Positions 1 to 8,545 of a stretch of 36,257 nt of DNA are shown in pieces. A program made the position numbers and the translations under genes. The notes below the pieces were generated by a model, which was not told the DNA's origin, ran no database searches, and saw only the letters and a list, made by a program, of their open reading frames with translations. The stretch spans positions 1 through 36,257 of the forward strand of contig NVRQ02000044.1 of NCBI GenBank assembly GCA_002400905.2. The letters run 5' to 3'. The DNA comes from Gammaproteobacteria bacterium (lineage in GTDB: Bacteria; Pseudomonadota; Gammaproteobacteria; GCA-2400775). Position 1 is the stretch's first letter; each line of letters opens with the position of its first letter.

Positions 1-2
1 TT

Positions 3-395
3 ATGACAACAGACGCCATGACGTCGTCACGCCCCTATCTTATTCGGGCATTATACGAATGGATTAGTGAAAATGACTTGACGCCGTATGTGTTGGTTAA
101 TGCCGAGGCGCCATCGACAGTTGTGCCACAAGACTATGTTGAGAACGGTAAAATTGTATTGAATATCGGTGGTCAATCTGTGCAAGGCTTGAGCCTGGGC
201 AATGAGGTGGTTGAGTTTAGTGCGCGCTTCTCTGGCCAAGCAATGCCTATTAATGTGCCGATTAGCGCGATATTGGCTATTTATGCTCGTGAGAATGGAC
301 AAGGCATGGTGTTTAATGAAGAAAGCGACATGACGCCACCCTCTTCACCCAGTCCGCCTAAACCAGCGAAGCCACATCTTAAGCTTGTAAAGTAG
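3..395 (+). CDS. sspB: ClpXP protease specificity-enhancing factor SspB
   Basis: Protein start SSRPYLIRALYEWISENDLTPYVLV and central NIGGQSV/F-SARF-G fold are SspB-like; C-terminus ends HLKLVK, like the ClpX-binding tail of SspB. Confidence 0.93.
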   Translation: MTTDAMTSSRPYLIRALYEWISENDLTPYVLVNAEAPSTVVPQDYVENGKIVLNIGGQSVQGLSLGNEVVEFSARFSGQAMPINVPISAILAIYARENGQGMVFNEESDMTPPSSPSPPKPAKPHLKLVK

Positions 396-421
396 CTTGC
401 TGATTGGCTTGATCTAATTAT

Positions 422-1000
422 TTAGTCAAGATACTCGAATATCTTGACGACACGCTTCACACCTTTGATTTTGCTGGCACGTAGTGCGGCACGTTGACCT
501 TCGTCACGTTCAAGAATGCCCATAAGAAAGACGGTGCCTTTTTCTGTTACCACTTTGACATGAATGGGGTTAAGGTCTTTTTCACTTGTGATAGCAGTTT
601 TTACTTTGGTCGTAATCCAAGTATCATTTGAGCCTCGGCCGAATGATTTACGGTCGCCAACGGTGATTTCATTGTGAACACGCGATACTTTGTTGACCTT
701 GCGAGCTATTGACGCGGCACGCTCGCGTAAATTTTCATTGGGTGTTTCGCCAGTTAAAAGCACGATATTATTATAGCTGGTACCACGCACACGAGCCGTT
801 TCTTTTAGTCCTTCATCTTTGCCAAGCAGATCATTAATTTTGAATTCAATGGTCTGATCTTCGATGACGGTGCCGGGTGTGCGGCGTTCAATGGTTGCAG
901 TGGTAACGGCTGCGGCAGCGCCGACAATAATAAGCGGCGCACATGCGTATTGACTGATAGTTAGTAAGACAACACACGTTGTGGTAATGATTTTTTTCAT
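422..1000 (-). CDS. dolP: BON-domain outer-membrane lipoprotein (DolP/YraP-like)
   Basis: 192 aa, N-terminal signal with Cys at a lipobox-like position (QYAC), two BON-like repeats (VLLTGETPNE..., VFLMGILERDEG); next to yraN/lpoA. Confidence 0.88.
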   Translation of the reverse strand: MKKIITTTCVVLLTISQYACAPLIIVGAAAAVTTATIERRTPGTVIEDQTIEFKINDLLGKDEGLKETARVRGTSYNNIVLLTGETPNENLRERAASIARKVNKVSRVHNEITVGDRKSFGRGSNDTWITTKVKTAITSEKDLNPIHVKVVTEKGTVFLMGILERDEGQRAALRASKIKGVKRVVKIFEYLD

Positions 1001-1089
1001 GGGCCGAATAGCTCCTTTGCGATAACGGTCTTTAAGTAATACAAACAGATGATGCGTATTTTAATTTATGCAGGCTTAATCAACTCTTA

Positions 1090-1273
1090 GAGACCTTTGC
1101 ACGAAGCATCTTTTCCACTATGGCGGCGTTAAAAACAGTCTCATACCCCAAGGGTTCTTTTTAATACCCCCTTGAGGGGTACACGCAGAAATGCTCATTT
1201 ACTCGTGTAAACTGCGCTTTTTCGACGATTTTTGCCTTACCCTAACGAAAAATCTACGTCGTGCAAAGGTCTC
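1090..1273. mobile_element. MITE-like non-coding element 1
   Basis: Perfect 15-bp terminal inverted repeats GAGACCTTTGCACGA (1090-1104) / TCGTGCAAAGGTCTC (1259-1273), flanked by 5-bp direct repeat TCTTA (1085-1089, 1274-1278); no ORF inside. Confidence 0.85.
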
Positions 1274-1275
1274 TC

Positions 1276-1671
1276 TTAATCAATGTCGGCATCGAAAGCA
1301 TCTTTTATCCAGTCAATTTTAGCATTGTTATGGTGGGTATGTTTATCATCATTTTCGATTAGCACGACATCGAAACGCATGGCGATATCGTTATGCAGGC
1401 TGTGTTCTTGCGCGTAAGAGAGCGCAGTGCGTGCAATGCGTTGTTGTTTGCGCTGATCAATGCTGTCCGCAGCAGAGCCAAAATCACTACGGCTACGGTA
1501 GCGTACTTCGACAAAAACCAATGTTTTTTCATCGTCCATAATCAAGTCGATTTCACCCCAACGGCTACGGTAATTCTGCGTTTTAAGTTTTAAGCCGCGT
1601 GCTGTGAGGTAATGCATTGCCAAAGATTCGGCCTCGGCCCCTAGCTTAAGATGTTCGGCGCGCGGGTTCAT
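1276..1671 (-). CDS. yraN: UPF0102 family protein YraN (endonuclease-like fold)
   Basis: G..AE..A..YL...G......NYR.RWGEIDLI......LVFVEVRYR motif of YraN; overlaps the lpoA stop. Confidence 0.93.
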   Translation of the reverse strand: MNPRAEHLKLGAEAESLAMHYLTARGLKLKTQNYRSRWGEIDLIMDDEKTLVFVEVRYRSRSDFGSAADSIDQRKQQRIARTALSYAQEHSLHNDIAMRFDVVLIENDDKHTHHNNAKIDWIKDAFDADID

Positions 1672-3620
1672 CAGGGCGCAATCAAGGGTGTTATGGTTAC
1701 GTCGGGCTCAGCGAGTCTTACTGGTGCGCCATTACTGATTTTTGCCCATGATAGCTGCCGACGCAGTCGCCTTTGATCATCCATGCTGAGTATCCCCGTT
1801 TGCCCTTGGTAGGAATAGTATTCGGACTGTTGTAATTCGTTGATATGGGGAATGAGTTTAAAAGCATCGGCTCCAAGAGCATACAGCCGCAGCAGATGTT
1901 GACTATTTTGTGGCCAGAGTTTGGTTATTTGTTGGCGAATTGTTGATGAATTGGGATCGATGGCCCATAGCGTATCGCAAAACATCACACCATTAATGTC
2001 ACGATCCGCTTCGGTATCAATAACGCCGTTAAAAATATGTGAGCTGGCATAAACTGGAAGATTGCTTGCACGATGAAATTTAAGTTGTGGTTTTAATAGG
2101 CGGCCTTGGCGTGGGAACGCCGCTAGAAAAATAAAATCGGCGTCATGACGACGGCGTGGTTCAAAATGCAGCTCTAAGCCTAATTGCTGTTGTAGGCTAC
2201 GCTTGCGTGTTTGACTGAGGTTAAGTTGTAGCATGCTGCGCAAGTCGCGTGAAAAATCGCTGTTGTTCGCATTATACTGCCTGTTTTCAACGATAATACC
2301 GCCAAGCGATTGCCAGTGATCGGCAAAAGCAGTTTGCATGCGTTCACCCCAATCGCCCTCAGGTGTCAAGGTGATGGCTTGTGCATGGTCATCCTGCCAT
2401 GCGCGTTCAGCAACTTGGCGTGCTTCATCTTCGGGTGATAGGCCAAATTGAAAAACTAAATCATGAGGCTGGCCGCCATCACTAAGGTAATTTAGTGCTA
2501 GTAAGGGTGTGGACAGGTCGCTGCGAAATGCCAATGAGTCGATTGCATTTTTACTCAGTGGTCCAATAATAAACTCGGCACCATTACTGACGGCATTTTG
2601 ATATACAGTGTAGACGTCATCGCGTACCTGTCCGTCGGCGTTGGTGACATCGTAGACACGTATGCTCGGTGTGGCATGGTGATCGCTTTGATAATAGGCC
2701 GCTAAAAAACCATCGCGTATGGCCTTTGCTGCGTTGGATAGGGGGCCTTGTAATGGCAGTAATAGTGCAATGCTTGATGGTTGATAGGCTTCGTAGTTTT
2801 GTCGTGCCAATACGCTATCAACGATGAGTTGGTCGGCTGGGTGTGAGGGGAAAAATTGTAGCCATTCGTTAATGCTGCGACTGGCTTGTTGCGCAGGACG
2901 TTTGGCAATAATTGCCAGTTGCAGCCAGCCTAATATATCATTGTTAAATGCGTTGGCTTGGGCAACCTCCAAGGTTTCTAGTGTTGTTGATTGCAGTAAT
3001 TGCCACAGTCTTTGTTGGTTGAACAGTTGTGATTGTTGATCGTCAAGCAATGTATCAAGCGCGATATGCGATAGCGCTGCATCAATAGGCTGGTTTAGCG
3101 CATTGGCAGTGGTGATGCGTAATTTGTGAATTTTTTGTCGTGTTGCGGTATCGGTTTGCTCTGGAATATCGAAATTAAGTGCGATTTGCGCACGATCAAA
3201 ATCGTGTTTTTCCACAGCGAGCTCTGCAACCAATATTTGTCGTTGCAGTAGTTGCAGCGTAGTGAGGTTGTTGATGTTAAGCTCGGCGAGGAGTTCTACG
3301 CTCGCGTCACTCTGGCCAGCTTTAAAATAGCTTTGTGCGGCTTTGAGTAGCCATTCAAATTTAATCCCTTCATCTGCGCTAGCAGTAGAGAGTTGTCGAT
3401 AGAATTCAGCAGCCTTGCTGTAATTACCCGCTTGCTCTGCACTAAAGGCTTGCCGTTCTAGTGGGTTTGATGGGCTGTCGGGTTTTGTTGACGTACCTGT
3501 GCAGGCGCTGAGAAAAATGGCGATAAGCAGTGCGCAGCATTTACGATGAAATGGTGTTTGTCTAAAAAAACTACCATTTGGTTTAGATTGGAATTGGTGG
3601 AGCTTTGTTGGTTCGTGCAC
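1671..3620 (-). CDS. lpoA: Penicillin-binding protein activator LpoA (LppC family lipoprotein)
   Basis: 649 aa, lipoprotein signal (IFLSACTG), TPR-like N-terminal half and periplasmic-binding-like C-terminal half (IALLLPLQGPLSNAAKAIRDGFLAAYY); divergent from rsmI. Confidence 0.92.
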   Translation of the reverse strand: MHEPTKLHQFQSKPNGSFFRQTPFHRKCCALLIAIFLSACTGTSTKPDSPSNPLERQAFSAEQAGNYSKAAEFYRQLSTASADEGIKFEWLLKAAQSYFKAGQSDASVELLAELNINNLTTLQLLQRQILVAELAVEKHDFDRAQIALNFDIPEQTDTATRQKIHKLRITTANALNQPIDAALSHIALDTLLDDQQSQLFNQQRLWQLLQSTTLETLEVAQANAFNNDILGWLQLAIIAKRPAQQASRSINEWLQFFPSHPADQLIVDSVLARQNYEAYQPSSIALLLPLQGPLSNAAKAIRDGFLAAYYQSDHHATPSIRVYDVTNADGQVRDDVYTVYQNAVSNGAEFIIGPLSKNAIDSLAFRSDLSTPLLALNYLSDGGQPHDLVFQFGLSPEDEARQVAERAWQDDHAQAITLTPEGDWGERMQTAFADHWQSLGGIIVENRQYNANNSDFSRDLRSMLQLNLSQTRKRSLQQQLGLELHFEPRRRHDADFIFLAAFPRQGRLLKPQLKFHRASNLPVYASSHIFNGVIDTEADRDINGVMFCDTLWAIDPNSSTIRQQITKLWPQNSQHLLRLYALGADAFKLIPHINELQQSEYYSYQGQTGILSMDDQRRLRRQLSWAKISNGAPVRLAEPDVTITPLIAP

Positions 3621-3679
3621 ACTGGTTCCTATTACTTAAGTGCTATGCGTGTAATCACGTTAGCTTGCAGGGGGTTAGA

Positions 3680-4528
3680 GTGTCAATTGCTGACGGCACC
3701 TTATATGTGGTTGCCACACCAATCGGTAATCTTGATGATATCAGTACTCGCGCTTTACAGGTGCTGAATGAAGTCGATGTTATTGCTTGCGAAGATACGC
3801 GTCATAGCGCGCGTCTACTTCAGCACTTTGGTATTACGACAAAAACGATCGTTTGTCATGACCACAATGAGCGAAATGCTAGTGCTGGAATAGTCGCGTT
3901 ATTGAGTGAGGGCAAATCGGTTGCGCTGGTCTCGGATGCAGGCACACCTTTGATTAGTGACCCTGGGTATATCTTGCTGCGTGAGGTGCATCGTGCGGGA
4001 TTGAGTGTGTCTCCGGTGCCGGGTGCAAGTGCATTGGTTGCGGCATTAAGTGTTGCGGGTTTAGCAACGGATCGCTTTGTTTTTGAAGGTTTTTTGCCTG
4101 CTAAGACCGCTGCACGCAAAGAACGCTTAAAGCAACTCATGGATGAAACAAGAACCTTGATTTTTTACGAGTCATCGCACCGTATTGTAGCAAGCCTGAG
4201 TGATTTTATTGATGTGTTGGGTGCCGATCGCGAGGCAACTATGGCTCGTGAAATCAGCAAAAAGTTTGAGACGATCCGCACAGATAATATGGCTGGTTTA
4301 AACGCTTTTGTTGTGGCAGATACGAACCAACAAAAAGGTGAGTTTGTACTGGTTGTGGCGGGAGCAAAGCCGACCACTGATACGGAGAATGCTGAGCGTG
4401 TTTTGGCGGTATTGTTGGCAGAGCTATCGGTTAAGCAGGCAGCAGTTTTGACAAGCAAAATAACCGGCGTCAACAAAAATGAGCTTTATCAGGCAGCGTT
4501 AGCTATGCGTGATTCTTGCGGCAATTAA
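3680..4528 (+). CDS. rsmI: 16S rRNA (cytidine(1402)-2'-O)-methyltransferase RsmI
   Basis: GTLYVVATPIGNLDDISTRALQVL...CEDTRHSARLL...; in-frame GTG at 3680 preceded by a G-rich SD fits homologue starts better than the track ATG at 3605, which overlaps lpoA. Confidence 0.93.
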   Translation: MSIADGTLYVVATPIGNLDDISTRALQVLNEVDVIACEDTRHSARLLQHFGITTKTIVCHDHNERNASAGIVALLSEGKSVALVSDAGTPLISDPGYILLREVHRAGLSVSPVPGASALVAALSVAGLATDRFVFEGFLPAKTAARKERLKQLMDETRTLIFYESSHRIVASLSDFIDVLGADREATMAREISKKFETIRTDNMAGLNAFVVADTNQQKGEFVLVVAGAKPTTDTENAERVLAVLLAELSVKQAAVLTSKITGVNKNELYQAALAMRDSCGN

Positions 4529-4584
4529 AGGTAGATTGATTTTGATATAAGCTGAAGTAATATGCCGCTGACTGCATGGAGACC

Positions 4585-4613
4585 TTGTCAGATGTTGGCT
4601 GAGCGCTTAAGCT
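4585..4613 (+). promoter_or_regulatory. Possible rnpB promoter (TTGTCA-N17-TAAGCT with GC-rich discriminator)
   Basis: Spacing would put the start near 4620, the inferred mature 5' end of RNase P RNA; the -10 match is weak. Confidence 0.3.
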
Positions 4614-4619
4614 GGCCGC

Positions 4620-4971
4620 GGAAGTCAGCTAGGCAATCGCTGTATCGCTTGCGGTATGGAGGAAAGTCCGGGCTCCATAGGGCGGGATGCCAGGTAACAC
4701 CTGGGCGGCGTGAGCCGACGGAAAGTGCCGCAGAAAATATACCGCCATCACTGCTTGCAGCGATGGTAAGGGTGAAATGGTGCGGTAAGAGCGCACCGCG
4801 CTGCTGGTAACAGCAGTGGCAGGGTAAACCCCATCCGGAGCAAGACCAAATAGGGGGACATTGGTGTGGCCCGCACTGTTCCCGGGTAGGTTGCTAGAGG
4901 TGCGTGGTGACGCGTATCGCAGAGAAATGATTGCCCACGACAGAACCCGGCTTATCGGCTGACTTCCACCT
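4620..4971 (+). ncRNA. rnpB: RNase P RNA, bacterial class A
   Basis: Hallmarks GGAGGAAAGTCCGGGCTCC, CAGGGTAAACCCC, GAGCAAGACCAAATAG, GAGAAATGATTGCC, ACAGAACCCGGCTTATCGG; 5' GGAAGTCAGC pairs with 3' GCTGACTTCC (P1). Ends approximate. Confidence 0.95.
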
Positions 4972-5098
4972 TTCTTTTCGCTATTATTTTCTTGTCTGCC
5001 CCACGCTAAGTCTTTGATTCTTCGTGGCGCCTTTGCGCGTCCAAAAACCTGCTTTTTACCTCCTTCTTAAAAACCTGTAAAACCTGTAACTACGCCAC

Positions 5099-5126
5099 TT
5101 GACAGCGACATCCATAGGTATATAGT
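5099..5126 (+). promoter_or_regulatory. Putative mra (dcw) promoter
   Basis: TTGACA (5099-5104), 16-bp spacer, TATAGT (5121-5126), upstream of mraZ. Confidence 0.75.
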
Positions 5127-5136
5127 GGCTGAGATG

Positions 5137-5161
5137 TGGGAAATTGTGGGAAATTGTGGGA
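5137..5161 (+). promoter_or_regulatory. MraZ operator: three TGGGA boxes at 10-bp phasing
   Basis: TGGGA at 5137-5141, 5147-5151, 5157-5161 separated by AATTG; matches the known MraZ TGGGN repeat arrangement between Pmra and mraZ. Confidence 0.85.
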
Positions 5162-5180
5162 AAAATGTGAGGGTTGCGCA

Positions 5181-5642
5181 ATGTTTTACGGCGTGACCCA
5201 CATCAATCTCGACACCAAGGCGCGTTTGGCAATGCCTACGCGTTACCGCTCCTTGCTTGAACAGCATTGCTCCAGCCAGGTTTGTATTACGGCTGCGGTA
5301 AATGATCGCTGTTTGCTGGTTTATCCGCAACCCGAATGGGAAAAGCTGTCGCGCAAATTATCGGCTATGCCAACGGTTTTTGATGATACCGCACGTAAAG
5401 TTGGCCGCAGATTGATGGGGTATGCGGAAGAACGTCAGCTAGATGGTCAAGGACGTATTTTGCTGACCGCTGGGCAAAAAGAATATGCCGGCATTAGTAA
5501 AAATATTGTGCTAGCGGGTCAAGGCAATAAATTTGAAATTTGGGATGAGGAAAGCTGGAGCGCAGCAGAGCAAGAGTCATTGTCCAGCGATCTATCGGCA
5601 ATTGATCCTGAAAAATTGCCTGATTATTTAAAAAACTTGTAA
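5181..5642 (+). CDS. mraZ: Transcriptional regulator MraZ
   Basis: MFYGVTHINLDTKARLAMPTRYR...DGQGRILLTAGQKEYAGI; start at ATG 5181. The upstream part of the track ORF covers the operator. Confidence 0.95.
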   Translation: MFYGVTHINLDTKARLAMPTRYRSLLEQHCSSQVCITAAVNDRCLLVYPQPEWEKLSRKLSAMPTVFDDTARKVGRRLMGYAEERQLDGQGRILLTAGQKEYAGISKNIVLAGQGNKFEIWDEESWSAAEQESLSSDLSAIDPEKLPDYLKNL

Positions 5643-6589
5643 TGACAGATTTGGCGGCGGCTGGGCATTACCCGGTTATGCTTGTTGAAGCGATAGAGGG
5701 CTTGGCAATCAAAGCAGATGGCACATACATCGATGCGACTTATGGTCGCGGTGGTCACAGTCAAGCGATTTTGTCGCAGCTAGGCCCCGATGGGCGTTTG
5801 CTGGCTTTTGATCGTGATGTTGAAGCCGTTGCCGATGCGCGCCAACGCCTGGCGGGTGACCCCCGTTTCGAAATTGTTCATTCTGCTTTTGGCAATGTGC
5901 AAGAGGTGGTTAGTCAGCAAGGCTTGCTACGTAGGGTCGACGGTTTACTTTGTGATCTTGGTGTTTCATCCCCGCAAATTGATAACGCCGAACGTGGGTT
6001 TAGTTTTCGCAGTGATGGTCCTCTCGATATGCGTATGGATCAAAGTCAGGGGCAAAGCGCTGCTCAATGGCTGCAAGTTGCTGAAGAGAGTGAAATTTCT
6101 CAGGTTTTGCATGAGTTGGGGGAAGAACGTTATTCGCGCCGAATAGCGCGTGCCATTGTTGCGCAACGTGAAGAATCACCGCTGATGACTACGACTCAAT
6201 TGCGTGAGCTGATTATTCAGGCATCGCCGCGGCAGGAGCGCCATAAAGATCCCGCGACACGTAGTTTTCAAGCGTTGCGCATTCAGGTTAATGATGAGTT
6301 GGGTGAGGTGAAGCGTTTACTGGAGCACGCCTTGTCAGTGTTGGCGCCGGCGGGTCGCTTGGTGGTCATTAGCTTTCACTCTTTGGAGGACCGCATTGTT
6401 AAACGTTTTATGCGTAAATATTCGCGCCAAGTGGATAGTTTTCCAAGTGATATTCCTTTTGCTGCGCCGGCGGTACCAAACCAACTTAAGTTAATTGGCA
6501 AGGCGTGTAGCGCGAGTCAATGCGAGTTAGCTGAAAACCCGCGATCACGCAGCGCCATGCTGCGTATTGCTGAGCGCTGCCCATGCTGA
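5642..6589 (+). CDS. rsmH: 16S rRNA (cytosine(1402)-N4)-methyltransferase RsmH
   Basis: HYPVMLVEAIEGL...DATYGRGGHS...LLCDLGVSSPQ...ATRSFQALRI...VISFHSLEDRIVK. Confidence 0.97.
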   Translation: MTDLAAAGHYPVMLVEAIEGLAIKADGTYIDATYGRGGHSQAILSQLGPDGRLLAFDRDVEAVADARQRLAGDPRFEIVHSAFGNVQEVVSQQGLLRRVDGLLCDLGVSSPQIDNAERGFSFRSDGPLDMRMDQSQGQSAAQWLQVAEESEISQVLHELGEERYSRRIARAIVAQREESPLMTTTQLRELIIQASPRQERHKDPATRSFQALRIQVNDELGEVKRLLEHALSVLAPAGRLVVISFHSLEDRIVKRFMRKYSRQVDSFPSDIPFAAPAVPNQLKLIGKACSASQCELAENPRSRSAMLRIAERCPC

Positions 6590-6858
6590 TCCGCGATCAC
6601 ATCGCTGTCATTGTCATCGCATTGCTTGTCATGGTGAGCGCTATCGCTATTGTTTTAAGTCAGCACCACAGTCGCGGCTTAATCACTGAGCTGCAAGGGT
6701 TATATGTCGAACGCGATTGGCTTGATACAGAATGGGGACAGCTCCTCCTAGAACAAAGTACTTGGGCAACGCCCAGTCGGATCGAACATTTTGCGGGAAA
6801 TAAGCTCAACATGAGCGTGCCAAGTCATGATAATTTTGTGGTGCTAGTGCATGAGTAA
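6583..6858 (+). CDS. ftsL: Cell division protein FtsL
   Basis: 91 aa, single N-terminal TM followed by coiled-coil, between rsmH and ftsI. Confidence 0.88.
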   Translation: MLIRDHIAVIVIALLVMVSAIAIVLSQHHSRGLITELQGLYVERDWLDTEWGQLLLEQSTWATPSRIEHFAGNKLNMSVPSHDNFVVLVHE

Positions 6859-8545
6859 GAAGGCCAATGCAGCACCTTATTCATGGCGACGTTACCCTGT
6901 CATGTTTGCTTTGTTTGCTGTTATGGCAGTGCTGGGGTGGCGCGCTGTTGATCTGCATGTGTTTGAGCGCGAATTTTTACAGGCTCAGGCTGATGCCCGT
7001 CACATACGTACGGTTCCATTATCTGCGCATCGCGGCATTATTTCTGATCGCCGTGGTCGGCCGTTGGCAGTGAGTACGCCGGTCGATTCGATTATTGCGA
7101 ACCCTAAACAATTGCTTGCTGAGGTTGAAGATTTTTTGCCCTTGGCAAAAGCCTTGGGTATCAAGTCAAAGCGCTTACGTAAAATACTTGAGCAAAATAG
7201 TGAGCGCGAATTTTTCTACTTGCGTCGACATGTTAATCCCGCTGATGCGCAAAAGGTGGCGGAGCTTAATATGCCTGGTGTTGATTTGCAGCGTGAATAT
7301 AAACGCTATTATCCTGATGCGGAAGTTGCTGCGCATGTGCTTGGCTTTACCGATATCGACGATGTTGGCCAAGAAGGGCTTGAACGTGCTTACGATGATT
7401 GGTTGCAAGGTCGGTCAGGTAAAAAGCGCGTACTTAAGGACCGCTACGGTCGTGTAGTAGAGGATCTTGGTTATATTTCTGAGCCGCAAGCCGGTAATGA
7501 CTTGCAGCTGAGCATTGATCGCCGTTTACAGTATCTTGCTTATCGTGAATTAAAGCGTGCGGTTAAGAAACATAAAGCGCGTTCAGGCTCTGTGGTAATG
7601 TTGGATGCGCGCACGGGTGAAGTGTTGGCGATGGTTAATCAGCCTGCATTTAATCCGAATGATCGTAGCAGCATGCGTGGTGATTGGTACCGTAATCGTG
7701 CCGTTACTGATGTCTTTGAGCCAGGCTCAACGCTTAAGCCTTTTACTGTGGCCGCTGCATTGGAGTCAGGACTATTTAAAGTCGAGTCAAAAATAGATAC
7801 GACCCCAGGTTATTGGCGCGTTGGTGCTAATACCATACGAGATCATAGAAATTATGGTGTGATCGACCTTCCTACCCTAATTCAGAAGTCCAGTAATGTT
7901 GGCGCAAGCAAATTGGCGCTGGCCATTAGCGCAGAGCAGCTATGGAGCACGCTTGACGCCTTTGGTTTTGGTGAGGTGAGTGGAAGTGGCTTACAGGGTG
8001 AGTCAGCGGGTGTTTTGGGAGAGCCATGGCGCTGGCGTGATATTGAGCGTGCAACGATTGCTTATGGTTATGGCGTTTCGGTAACGCCGTTGCAACTTGC
8101 GCGCGCGTACAGTGCGCTTGCTGATGATGGGATGCTAAAGCAAGTTAGTTTTATAAAGCTTGATGAGGCGCCAATCGGAAAGCGTGTTTTGTCTTCGAAA
8201 ACAGTATCGGATGTGCGAGACATGTTAAGTAAGGTAGTGTTGCCGGGCGGTACGGGCACCTTGGCTGCGGTGCCCGGTTATCAGGTGGCAGGTAAGACAG
8301 GCACAATAAAAAAAGTGGTTAACGGCAGTTACGGCAGCGATGCGTATTTATCTGTTTTTGCTGGCATGGCGCCAGCCAATGATCCGCGTTTGGTCACTGT
8401 TGTTTTGATCGAGGAACCTAAGGGCGGCGAATACTACGGCGGTATAGTTGCTGCGCCGGTATTCAGTGCGGTGACTGAAGGTGCTTTGCGACTGCTTGGT
8501 ATTGTCCCAGACAGCGTTACAACAGTTGCGCAGGTTGCCGACTGA
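6851..8545 (+). CDS. ftsI: Division-specific peptidoglycan transpeptidase FtsI (PBP3)
   Basis: Transpeptidase motifs STLKP, SSN, KTGT; RGIISDRRGRPLAVSTP N-terminal motif. Confidence 0.97.
   Translation: MSKKANAAPYSWRRYPVMFALFAVMAVLGWRAVDLHVFEREFLQAQADARHIRTVPLSAHRGIISDRRGRPLAVSTPVDSIIANPKQLLAEVEDFLPLAKALGIKSKRLRKILEQNSEREFFYLRRHVNPADAQKVAELNMPGVDLQREYKRYYPDAEVAAHVLGFTDIDDVGQEGLERAYDDWLQGRSGKKRVLKDRYGRVVEDLGYISEPQAGNDLQLSIDRRLQYLAYRELKRAVKKHKARSGSVVMLDARTGEVLAMVNQPAFNPNDRSSMRGDWYRNRAVTDVFEPGSTLKPFTVAAALESGLFKVESKIDTTPGYWRVGANTIRDHRNYGVIDLPTLIQKSSNVGASKLALAISAEQLWSTLDAFGFGEVSGSGLQGESAGVLGEPWRWRDIERATIAYGYGVSVTPLQLARAYSALADDGMLKQVSFIKLDEAPIGKRVLSSKTVSDVRDMLSKVVLPGGTGTLAAVPGYQVAGKTGTIKKVVNGSYGSDAYLSVFAGMAPANDPRLVTVVLIEEPKGGEYYGGIVAAPVFSAVTEGALRLLGIVPDSVTTVAQVAD

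Noticed and set aside
3605-3679. N-terminal extension of rsmI in the ORF track (MLVRAHWFLLLKCYACNHVSLQGVR)
   Set aside because: Overlaps the divergent lpoA start and does not look like RsmI; GTG at 3680 with SD is the better start.
4562-4810. 82-aa plus-strand ORF
   Set aside because: Lies largely within RNase P RNA; the conserved RNA motifs explain the sequence.
5137-5161. Repeats GTGGGAAATT considered as a short tandem repeat or CRISPR-like array
   Set aside because: Only three 10-bp units upstream of mraZ; fits MraZ boxes.
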